Position numbers and translations under genes: made by a program | Part shown: piece after piece, positions 58,138 through 64,000 of the stretch | Position numbering within the stretch: the stretch's first letter is position 1 | Layout: each line of letters starts with the position of its first letter | Notes under the pieces: generated by a model | Databases searched by the model: none | What the model was told of the DNA's origin: nothing | Seen by the model: the letters and a program-made list of their open reading frames with translations, nothing else | From: Thermodesulfobacteriota bacterium | GTDB taxonomy: Bacteria > Desulfobacterota > GWC2-55-46 | DNA: 64,000 nt | Direction of reading: 5' to 3' | Assembly: GCA_030583865.1 (NCBI GenBank) | Contig: CP129479.1 | Coordinates: 632,744 to 696,743 of the forward strand

Positions 58138-58370
58138 TTGGGGGGAACTTTCTGCAGAAAGTTCCCCCCAAACCCCCTTCAAAGACTTTCAGTTCTTCTC
58201 CTGAGAGTCCCCCCTCAAAATGGAGGGGGGACTCTCAGGAGAACTAAAAATTTTTGGAGAGAGTGTTAGGTCCGATGGATGCGAATGTGATTCATGAGGC
58301 AATTAGCCTCCTGAGCCCTTTGTGCATACAACGGCTCTAAAACCTTTTTATAAAAAGGTCCCCCCAAGGC
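58138..58370. repeat. Family C triple-hairpin repeat, copy C2
   Basis: The palindromes GGGGGGAACTTTCTGCAGAAAGTTCCCCCC and CTCCTGAGAGTCCCCCC/GGGGGGACTCTCAGGAG lie in a row, joined by AAAGACTTTCAGTTCTT. The third hairpin, CCTTTTTATAAAAAGG, is about 70 bases farther on. The order is the reverse of C1. It lies between convergent genes and would suit a two-way terminator. Confidence 0.75.
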
Positions 58371-58383
58371 TCTCGGCGGCCTT

Positions 58384-59100
58384 TCAGGGTAATAGGGCGT
58401 CCACGAGGAGGAGTTCGGAGTCTTCGAGGGCTTTTATGACCAGCTCGTTTTCGTCTTCTGCCCTGGCCGCGCCGAGCGCTTCCACCTCATTGCCGTTGAC
58501 GACGACCGGACCGCCTTCGACCACATAAAGGTATCCGCCCCTTTTGGGCCAGAGGGCGTAGGAAAGGCCATTTCCTTTTTCGAGATAGGAGGCGAGGACC
58601 CTGGCATCTGAGTTTATGCCGAGTGCGCCGTCGCCATCGGGCGAGACGAGCCTTGCGAGCCTGTTGGTCCGTTCGCGCCTTTCCACAGGCTTCTGCTCGA
58701 CCGAGGGCTTGAGGCCCTTTCTGGAGGGGTGGAACCACATCTGGATGAAGCGCATGGGCTCGTCGGGGCTGTTGTTTATCTCTGAGTGGAGCATGCCGCT
58801 CCCGACGGTCGTATGCTGGACCCAGCCCTTTTTCAGCACCCCGCCTTTTCCGCGCTCGTCGGCGTGGCGGAACTCGCCCCTGGCGCAGTAGGTTACGACC
58901 TCTATCTCGCGGTGCGGGTGGAGGGGCCAGGTCGCGCCGGGCGAAAGGGTGTCGTCGTTAAAGACCCAGAGGGAGCCGAAGCCCGGGTTTTCAGGGTCGC
59001 GGTATCCGCCGAAAGGGAAGTGCCAGCGTCCGGTGAATGTGCCGTCCTGGATGGCCCCCCTGGCCTGGTAAATGTCTTCCTGGCGCCTGATTATGATCAT
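58384..59100 (-). CDS. Pirin family protein (bicupin)
   Basis: A 238-residue double-cupin protein. The first cupin has the metal-binding set in HPHREIEVVTYCARGEFRHAD plus a later HTTVGSGMLHSEIN with Glu; the second cupin is degenerate. This matches pirins of the YhhW type, some of which have quercetinase activity. It is last in a three-gene minus-strand group after tpx, with a 16-base gap. A role in redox or oxidative stress is possible from context. Confidence 0.87.
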   Translation of the reverse strand: MIIIRRQEDIYQARGAIQDGTFTGRWHFPFGGYRDPENPGFGSLWVFNDDTLSPGATWPLHPHREIEVVTYCARGEFRHADERGKGGVLKKGWVQHTTVGSGMLHSEINNSPDEPMRFIQMWFHPSRKGLKPSVEQKPVERRERTNRLARLVSPDGDGALGINSDARVLASYLEKGNGLSYALWPKRGGYLYVVEGGPVVVNGNEVEALGAARAEDENELVIKALEDSELLLVDALLP

Positions 59101-59116
59101 GGCCGCGGAACGGAGC

Positions 59117-59647
59117 TTAGGCCGCCCTGCCGCCGGCTGGGAGCCCGGAGAGGGCCTTCAGCGCCCCGTCGAAGTCCACGCTGCCGGTTGACTCGGGCAA
59201 TATCTCCACATAGGCGATATTGTCCCGCGAATCGACGATGAAGACAGAACGGGCAAGCAGCCGGAGTCCCTTCATGAGGACGCCGTAGTTCGTCCCGAAG
59301 GAGGCGTACCTGTAGTCCGAGAGCGCCATCGCGTTCTTTATGCCCGCGGTCCCGCAGAACTTCTTGAGCGTGAACGGCAGGTCCATCGTGACGTTCAGGA
59401 CGGCTATGTCCTTGCCGAGCGAGGCCGCCTTTTCGTTGAATGTCCTGAGCTGTGAATCGCAGACGCTCGTATCCACGGATATGGCCACGCTTATGAGCTT
59501 TGTCTTGCCCTGGAAGTCCTTGAGGGTGACCTCGTTCATCTCGTTATTCACGAGCATGAAATCCGGGGCCTTGTCCCCGGCCTTGAGCTCAGGCCCGATG
59601 AGCGTGACCGGATTCCCTGAAAGCTTTATCCTGGCGTCTCTTTCCAT
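59117..59647 (-). CDS. tpx: Thiol peroxidase Tpx
   Basis: A 176-residue atypical 2-Cys peroxiredoxin. The peroxidatic C63 is in SVDTSVCDSQ and the resolving C98 in LPFTLKKFCG, a spacing typical of Tpx. GDKAPDFMLVNNEMNEVTL opens the thioredoxin fold. It reduces lipid and alkyl hydroperoxides. ATG 59647 follows GAGGGAAG. It lies eight bases after the nitroreductase gene in one operon. Confidence 0.93.
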   Translation of the reverse strand: MERDARIKLSGNPVTLIGPELKAGDKAPDFMLVNNEMNEVTLKDFQGKTKLISVAISVDTSVCDSQLRTFNEKAASLGKDIAVLNVTMDLPFTLKKFCGTAGIKNAMALSDYRYASFGTNYGVLMKGLRLLARSVFIVDSRDNIAYVEILPESTGSVDFDGALKALSGLPAGGRAA

Positions 59648-59655
59648 GTCTTCCC

Positions 59656-60291
59656 TCACTTTCGGTATGTTTGGAATGACGCGAACTCGTCGAGCTCGCG
59701 CCTGAACGCCCTCGGCAGGAGGCTCCCTCCGGGCTTCAGCGTGCCGACGGCTATCAGCATCGGGATTATCTTGTCCTCGGGTATGTTGAACTCTTTCTTT
59801 ATGCAGGCCTCGTCTATGCCGTCCATCGGGTGGCTTTCAAGGCCCATGCCCTTTGCGGCTATCATGAGGGTCATGGCAAAGAGCGAGGCGTTCTTCGCCG
59901 CGAAGAGCTTCCTGGTCAAGCTGTCCCTGGCGCCGTAAAGGCTCTTTATCATGTCCGCGTACGAGCCCCGCATCTCGGGCCTCATGTACCCGAGCGCCTG
60001 CCAGCTTTCAAGCACCCTGTCCATGTTCTCCTCGACACCGGCCGGGTCGGCTATGACTATGAGGACGGCCGGGGCCTCCTCCACCTTCTGCTGGTTCATG
60101 GCGCAGGCCCGGAGGGTCTTTTTCCTTTCCGGGTCCGTAACCACGACCACCTTCCACGGCTGGAGGTCGAAGGAAGACGGAGCTAGGTTCGCGAGGCCGA
60201 GGAGCTCCCTGATGGCGCTCTCTGAAAGTTCCTTTGCCGGGTCGAAGAAGTTGATGGAGCGCCTTTCCTTGATGGCCTGTACCGTATCCAT
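59656..60291 (-). CDS. Nitroreductase family flavoprotein
   Basis: A 211-residue FMN-dependent oxidoreductase. AIKERRSINFFDPAKELSESAIRELLGLANLAPSSFDLQPWKVVVV is the FMN-binding start. AAKGMGLESHPMDGID and a late IAVGTLKPGG fit the nitroreductase family. The natural substrate is unknown. It heads the nitroreductase-tpx-pirin operon. A promoter candidate lies at 60327-60354 on the same strand. Confidence 0.88.
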   Translation of the reverse strand: MDTVQAIKERRSINFFDPAKELSESAIRELLGLANLAPSSFDLQPWKVVVVTDPERKKTLRACAMNQQKVEEAPAVLIVIADPAGVEENMDRVLESWQALGYMRPEMRGSYADMIKSLYGARDSLTRKLFAAKNASLFAMTLMIAAKGMGLESHPMDGIDEACIKKEFNIPEDKIIPMLIAVGTLKPGGSLLPRAFRRELDEFASFQTYRK

Positions 60292-60326
60292 CCTGCCCTC
60301 CTTTTTGGCCCTACCGGCCTACCTAA

Positions 60327-60354
60327 AGGTTATCAGATTACGAAATCCTGTCAA
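60327..60354 (-). promoter_or_regulatory. Candidate promoter for nitroreductase-tpx-pirin operon
   Basis: On the minus strand a perfect TTGACA (60354-60349) is followed, after 16 bases, by TAACCT (60332-60327), a weak -10. It lies about 36 bases before the ATG at 60291. Confidence 0.4.
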
Positions 60355-60453
60355 TCAGGGGGGGCGAGGGGCCGGGCCTGGCCCTTGATGCTGCCATCGC
60401 TGGTATAATTATGGATCAGGGCCATAACCCGGCCTGAACTGGAAGGGGGCGCG

Positions 60454-60945
60454 ATGAGGAGCGGCAAGGTTCCGGGCATATGCATGATAGCGGCGGCTTT
60501 TGCCGTGCTCATGAACGGGTGCGCGGCAGTGCCGGTCGCGCCGCTTCTCCCGGCGGCGCTCCCGGCGGTCCTGGCCGGCGCCGGCGGCGGCATCTCGTAC
60601 ACGCTGACGAACATCGCCTACAGGACCATAACGAGCCCCATTGAGGAGGTCGAGCGCGCGACCCTCGAAGCCTCGAGATGGATGGCCCTCAAGGTGGTCA
60701 GGCGCGAAAGGGAGCACAACAAGACGGAGATGACGGCCGTAACAAGGGCGCATACCATATATATAACCCTAGAGAGGCTCACCCCGACCTTGACAAGGAT
60801 GTCCGTGAATGCTAAGAGAGGGTTTGTGTTCAAGGACAAGAACACGGCCTTCGAGATAATCTATCAATCGGAAATTGCCCTGATGGGCTTTGCCAGGGGA
60901 AATGAATACCAGGCCCAGCCGGGCTCAGGGCGGCCCCCGTCATGA
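60454..60945 (+). CDS. DUF3568 family lipoprotein
   Basis: A 163-residue precursor with a lipoprotein signal ending LMNGC. A Gly/Ala-rich stretch (AVLAGAGGGISYTLTNIAYRTI) and the domain SPIEEVERATLEASRWMALKV, ending THTIYITLERLTPTLTRMSVNAK-like sequence, match DUF3568. It is probably anchored in the envelope; its function is unknown. GAAGGGGGCG precedes the ATG. Its stop overlaps the rhomboid start (ATGA), so the two are co-translated. Confidence 0.78.
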   Translation: MRSGKVPGICMIAAAFAVLMNGCAAVPVAPLLPAALPAVLAGAGGGISYTLTNIAYRTITSPIEEVERATLEASRWMALKVVRREREHNKTEMTAVTRAHTIYITLERLTPTLTRMSVNAKRGFVFKDKNTAFEIIYQSEIALMGFARGNEYQAQPGSGRPPS

Positions 60946-61616
60946 TACCTATCAGGGACGACATACCATCGAGGACATACCCGTACGTGACAGTGGCGCT
61001 CCTCGTCCTGAACGCGGCGGTCTTCCTCTATCAGCTCACCCTTGACGTAAACGGGCTCGAACGCTTCATATACGCGACTGCCGCAATACCCGCCGAGTTG
61101 ACGAGCATGGCAGAGGTGAGGCCGGTTGACGTCCTCCCTGTGGAGCTTACACTCCTGACCGCCATGTTCGTCCACGGCGGGCTGCTCCACCTCGGCGGTA
61201 ACATGCTCTTCCTCTGGATTTTCGGAGACAACGTCGAGGACAGGTTCGGGCACTTCAGGTTCCTCTTTTTCTATCTCGCGGCCGGCGTTGCCGCGAGCAT
61301 GGTCCATATACTCATCGAGCCGGGGTCAATCGTGCCCATGGTCGGCGCGAGCGGCGCTATCGCGGGGGTGCTGGGCGCTTACTTCATGCTGTTCCCGAGG
61401 GCGCAGGTGCAGACCCTGGTCATCCTTCCGCTCTTTATAAGCATGGCGCGGCTCCCGGCCGTCCTCTTCCTGGGCTTCTGGTTCCTCTTCCAGGTATTGA
61501 GCTCGGGCCTTTCCGCCGGGGCGGGCATAGCCTGGTTCGCCCACATAGGGGGCTTCGTTGCCGGGGTCGCCGTGGCGCTCATGTACAAGGCGTTCCGGCT
61601 GGTCCGGTACCGTTAG
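60942..61616 (+). CDS. Rhomboid family intramembrane serine protease
   Basis: A 224-residue protein with about six spans. FVHGGLLHLGGNMLFLWIFG is the conserved loop/helix 2. S137 lies in GASGAIAGVLGAY and H201 in WFAHIGGFVAG, forming the catalytic dyad. It cleaves membrane proteins within the bilayer. It overlaps the DUF3568 lipoprotein gene and is followed closely by the nicotinate phosphoribosyltransferase gene. Confidence 0.92.
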   Translation: MIPIRDDIPSRTYPYVTVALLVLNAAVFLYQLTLDVNGLERFIYATAAIPAELTSMAEVRPVDVLPVELTLLTAMFVHGGLLHLGGNMLFLWIFGDNVEDRFGHFRFLFFYLAAGVAASMVHILIEPGSIVPMVGASGAIAGVLGAYFMLFPRAQVQTLVILPLFISMARLPAVLFLGFWFLFQVLSSGLSAGAGIAWFAHIGGFVAGVAVALMYKAFRLVRYR

Positions 61617-61629
61617 CAAAGGAGGCCGC

Positions 61630-62784
61630 ATGTTCCATATCTCCGACCCGGAGGCCATAAGGAGCGGCAGGGTAACCGACATCTACTTCGCGAGGACGCT
61701 CGAGATACTGAAGGCAAAGGGCGTGGACAAGCGCGTGAGGGCCGAGTTCTTCGCGAAAAAGCTCCCGGGCCCTTACGGGTGGGGCGTGCTCGCCGGGGTT
61801 GAGGAAGTGGCGCACCTGATGAAGGGGAAAAAGGTGAACCTGAGGTGCATGCGTGAGGGAGAGGTATTCCTCCCCTGGGAGCCTGTCATGGAGATAGAGG
61901 GGAGGTACCAGGAGTTCTGCGTCTTCGAGACAGCGCTGCTGGGGCTTATCTGCCAGGCTACGGGAGTGGCCACGAAATCCGCCCGCTTAAGGATAGCGGC
62001 GGGCGAGAGGACTATCGTAAGCTTCGGCGCACGGAGGATGCACCCCGCGATAGCCCCCATGATCGAAAGGGCCGCTTATATCGGCGGATGCGACGGCGTG
62101 GCAGTGGTCGTCAGCGCCGAGTTGCTTGATATCGACCCGATGGGCACGATGCCGCACTCGCTCATACTCGTCCTCGGGGACACGGTCGAGGCGGTTAAGG
62201 CCTTTGACGAGGTGGTGGACCCGAAGGTAAAGAGGGTGGCTCTCGTGGATACCTTCAACGACGAGAAGTTCGAGTCCATAAGGTGCGCCGAGGGCATGGA
62301 AGGGCGCCTCCACGCCGTCCGCCTCGATACGCCCGCGTCGAGGCGCGGCGACTTCTTGAGGATATGCGAGGAGGTGAGGTGGGAGCTTGACCTCCGCGGC
62401 TACAAGGACGTCCGCATATTCGCCTCGGGCGGCCTGGACGAGGACGAGGTCTCGAAACTCAGACCGCTCGTCGATGCCTTCGGGGTCGGGACCGCCATAA
62501 GCAACGCCCCGGTCGTGGACTTCGCGATGGACATAATGGAGATAGAGGGGGAGCCTCTCGCCAAACGGGGCAAGTGGTCAGGGGCCAAGGAGGTCGGAAG
62601 GTGCGTTGCCTGCGGAAGTAGGGTGATATCCCCCCTGGGCGGGCAGGCAAAATGCGCGTGCGGGGGCGAGTTCGAGATGCTCCTTAAGCCGCTTTTGAGG
62701 GAAGGGGAGGCTACTGAGGAGCTTCCGAAGCCTGCGGCGATAAGAGAGCGGGTCCTTGGGCGGATAAAGGCCCTTGCCATCTGA
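61630..62784 (+). CDS. pncB: Nicotinate phosphoribosyltransferase
   Basis: A 384-residue NAPRTase-family enzyme. It begins FHISDPEAIRSGRVTDIYFART and has EVFLPWEPVMEIEGRYQEF, VSFGARRMHPAIAPMIERAA and a phosphate-binding FASGGLDEDEVSKL. A C-terminal zinc ribbon (CVACGSRVISPLGGQAKCACG) is present, as in the shorter bacterial/archaeal-type enzymes. It makes nicotinate mononucleotide for NAD salvage. ATG 61630 follows GGAGG. Confidence 0.87.
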   Translation: MFHISDPEAIRSGRVTDIYFARTLEILKAKGVDKRVRAEFFAKKLPGPYGWGVLAGVEEVAHLMKGKKVNLRCMREGEVFLPWEPVMEIEGRYQEFCVFETALLGLICQATGVATKSARLRIAAGERTIVSFGARRMHPAIAPMIERAAYIGGCDGVAVVVSAELLDIDPMGTMPHSLILVLGDTVEAVKAFDEVVDPKVKRVALVDTFNDEKFESIRCAEGMEGRLHAVRLDTPASRRGDFLRICEEVRWELDLRGYKDVRIFASGGLDEDEVSKLRPLVDAFGVGTAISNAPVVDFAMDIMEIEGEPLAKRGKWSGAKEVGRCVACGSRVISPLGGQAKCACGGEFEMLLKPLLREGEATEELPKPAAIRERVLGRIKALAI

Positions 62785-62802
62785 ACCACGGACCGAATGC
62801 TG

Positions 62803-62831
62803 TTGAAAACACGGCGTTCTTGATATAAGAT
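62803..62831 (+). promoter_or_regulatory. Candidate sigma-70 promoter for uspA
   Basis: TTGAAA (62803-62808), a 17-base spacer and TAAGAT (62826-62831) lie about 55 bases before the ATG at 62886. Confidence 0.5.
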
Positions 62832-62885
62832 ACTGAAAAAGAACGGAATTTCGGCTGACCAAACGTTCCTAAGGAAAGGAGCCCC

Positions 62886-63350
62886 ATGCCGCCCAGGACG
62901 AAAAAGCCCAGGATACAGAAGATACTTTTTCCCACCGACTTCTCCGGTGCCTCGATACACGCCGCAGGGTACGCCCTCTCGCTCGCCGAGAAGTATAAAG
63001 CCAGGCTCCGGGTGGTCCATGTGATGGAGACGAGCCGCGAGGCAAGGGGCTTCTACCTGCCGCACCTCTCGTTCGACAAGCTCGACGAGGAGATGAGGGC
63101 GAGCGCGAAAGACATGCTCAGGAAGTTCGTGGAGACGAGGTTCAAGGGCTTTCCTGATGTCGAGACCGACCTCCTCGAAGGCGAGCCATACAAGGAGATA
63201 CTAAAGCAGGTGAAGACCGTCGACCCGGACGTAGTGGTCATGGGCACCTTCGGCAAGGCGCGCGTGGACAGGGTCATATTCGGGAGCACCACCGAGCGGG
63301 TGATGAGGAAATCTCCTTGCCCGGTGCTCGTGGTGCCGCCGCCGAGGTAA
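62886..63350 (+). CDS. Universal stress protein UspA family
   Basis: A 154-residue single Usp domain. KILFPTDFSGASIHAAGYALSLA opens it, DVVVMGTFGKARVDRVIFGSTTERV carries the ATP-binding GxxGx9GS pattern, and PCPVLVVPP closes it. It probably binds ATP and helps survival under stress. AAGGAAAGGAG precedes the ATG. It is followed after four bases by tatB and may share a transcript. Confidence 0.9.
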   Translation: MPPRTKKPRIQKILFPTDFSGASIHAAGYALSLAEKYKARLRVVHVMETSREARGFYLPHLSFDKLDEEMRASAKDMLRKFVETRFKGFPDVETDLLEGEPYKEILKQVKTVDPDVVVMGTFGKARVDRVIFGSTTERVMRKSPCPVLVVPPPR

Positions 63351-63354
63351 AGGG

Positions 63355-63594
63355 ATGTTCGGGATAGGGATAGGCGAACTCATACTGGTCCTCATCGTGG
63401 CCTTGATAGCCCTCGGCCCGGAAAAGCTTCCGGCAATGGCAAAGGCGCTCGGCAAGGCGTATACCGAGTTCATGAAGGCCGGGGAAGAGGTCAAGAAGAG
63501 CTTCAGGGAGGCCGCCGCCCAGACCGGCGCAAGAGGGCCGGAAAAGGCGCAGGCACCTGAGCCCGTCCCGGGGAAGGACAAGGAAGAGGCATGA
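63355..63594 (+). CDS. tatB: Sec-independent translocase protein TatB (TatA/B family)
   Basis: A 79-residue protein with one N-terminal span (GIGELILVLIVALIALGPEK), a hinge LGPEKLPAMAKALGKAY and an amphipathic helix. A charged, Pro-rich tail follows. The LGPEKLP hinge resembles TatB more than TatA, and tatC begins inside its stop codon, which supports this. It is part of the twin-arginine export system in the inner membrane. TatA function cannot be excluded. Confidence 0.87.
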   Translation: MFGIGIGELILVLIVALIALGPEKLPAMAKALGKAYTEFMKAGEEVKKSFREAAAQTGARGPEKAQAPEPVPGKDKEEA

Positions 63595-64000
63595 CGCCGG
63601 AAGACGGGAGGATGCCGCTTACCGAGCACCTCCGGGAGCTCCGGCGGAGGCTCATCTATTCGGTTGCCGCGGTCGCGGCAGGCTTCATCGCCTGCTATTA
63701 CTTCTCGGAGAGGCTATACTGGCTCCTGGCCTCGCCGCTTGTCAGCGCCCTTCCCGAGGGGCAGGACTTCATGGTCTTTACGGGAGTCGTCGAGCCCTTC
63801 TTCATCTACCTGAAAGTGGCGCTCCTCGGCGGGATCATAGCCGCGAGCCCGGTGGTCCTCTATCAGGCCTGGGTTTTTGTCGCGCCGGGGCTGTACAATA
63901 ACGAAAGGCGCTGGTTCCTCTTCACGGTCTTCTTTTCGGTCGTCCTCTTTGCCGGGGGCGCGGCCTTCGCCTTCGGGGTCGTCTTCCCGTTCGGCTTCAA
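63591..64000 (+). CDS. tatC: Sec-independent translocase TatC, N-terminal part (runs off window)
   Basis: The first ~136 residues of TatC. MPLTEHLRELRRRLIYSVAA is the conserved N-terminal cytoplasmic helix that recognises the twin-arginine signal. The first periplasmic loop, GQDFMVFTGVVEPFFIYLKVALLGGIIAASPVVLYQ, and AWVFVAPGLYNNERR follow. About three spans are visible before the window ends. Its ATG overlaps the tatB stop by four bases. Confidence 0.93.
   Translation, partial: MTPEDGRMPLTEHLRELRRRLIYSVAAVAAGFIACYYFSERLYWLLASPLVSALPEGQDFMVFTGVVEPFFIYLKVALLGGIIAASPVVLYQAWVFVAPGLYNNERRWFLFTVFFSVVLFAGGAAFAFGVVFPFGF

Overview
The window is about 64 kb of high-GC, densely coded bacterial chromosome. 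It holds roughly 70 protein genes, two riboswitches (one certain, one probable) and many palindromic intergenic repeats. No rRNA, tRNA, CRISPR array or intact transposase gene was seen. The gene content (RNase J, c(7)-type triheme cytochrome, CcsB-type cytochrome c biogenesis, anaerobic cobalamin pathway with CbiX, PilB/GspE ATPase, DUF362-ferredoxin proteins, LonB-like protease) fits a deltaproteobacterial (Desulfobacterota-like) lineage. That assignment is inference, because no rRNA is present.

Layout. 1-3.6 kb: end of RNase J, a DUF362-ferredoxin protein and a GspE/PilB ATPase. 3.8-7.3 kb: a quorum-sensing locus with a triheme cytochrome, a LuxR-type protein lacking its HTH, a complete LuxR, a convergent LuxI and a divergent radC; the luxI-radC gap holds lux-box-like palindromes. 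7.7-15.2 kb: hybrid histidine kinase, monoheme protein, small lipoprotein, DUF72, an inositol-phosphate synthase/TIM-barrel pair and a small zinc-ribbon protein. 15.4-22.9 kb: surface-glycan cluster with a GT-C enzyme, nucleotide-sugar dehydrogenase, epimerase, GT2 and two tandem GT-C-like paralogues. 23-26 kb: EF-hand-like protein, TrmJ and a DacZ-like diadenylate cyclase.

26.3-39.2 kb: a large cobalt/cobalamin region headed by a cobalamin riboswitch and its terminator. It contains a CbiX-CbiC fusion, the CbiMQO transporter, CbtB with a small membrane partner, CbiD, CbiET, CbiL, CbiF, CbiG, CbiH and DeoB, with VanZ-like and creatininase-like genes embedded. Together these cover most corrin-ring steps of the anaerobic pathway; CbiJ, CbiA and the lower-ligand genes are not here. 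39.6-41.5 kb: an XRE-PilZ regulator and a PAS kinase. 41.6-44.3 kb: modABC behind a probable molybdenum-cofactor riboswitch. 44.5-50.7 kb: CDF efflux pump, LonB-like protease, QueE, CcsB and a methyltransferase. 50.7-57.2 kb (minus strand): AsmA-like protein, DUF3047, DUF362-ferredoxin and a PD-(D/E)XK-like protein. 57.3-64 kb: aldo/keto reductase, a pirin-Tpx-nitroreductase cluster, DUF3568 lipoprotein, rhomboid protease, nicotinate phosphoribosyltransferase, UspA, TatB and the start of TatC.

The most unusual overall feature is a set of long palindromic repeats (families A-D). Family B (about 140 bp, nine copies) lies at the 3' end of a gene in every case, often touching the stop codon. Its outermost bases differ between copies but stay complementary. 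The quorum-sensing locus, with a duplicated LuxR that has lost its DNA-binding domain, is the most distinctive set of genes.
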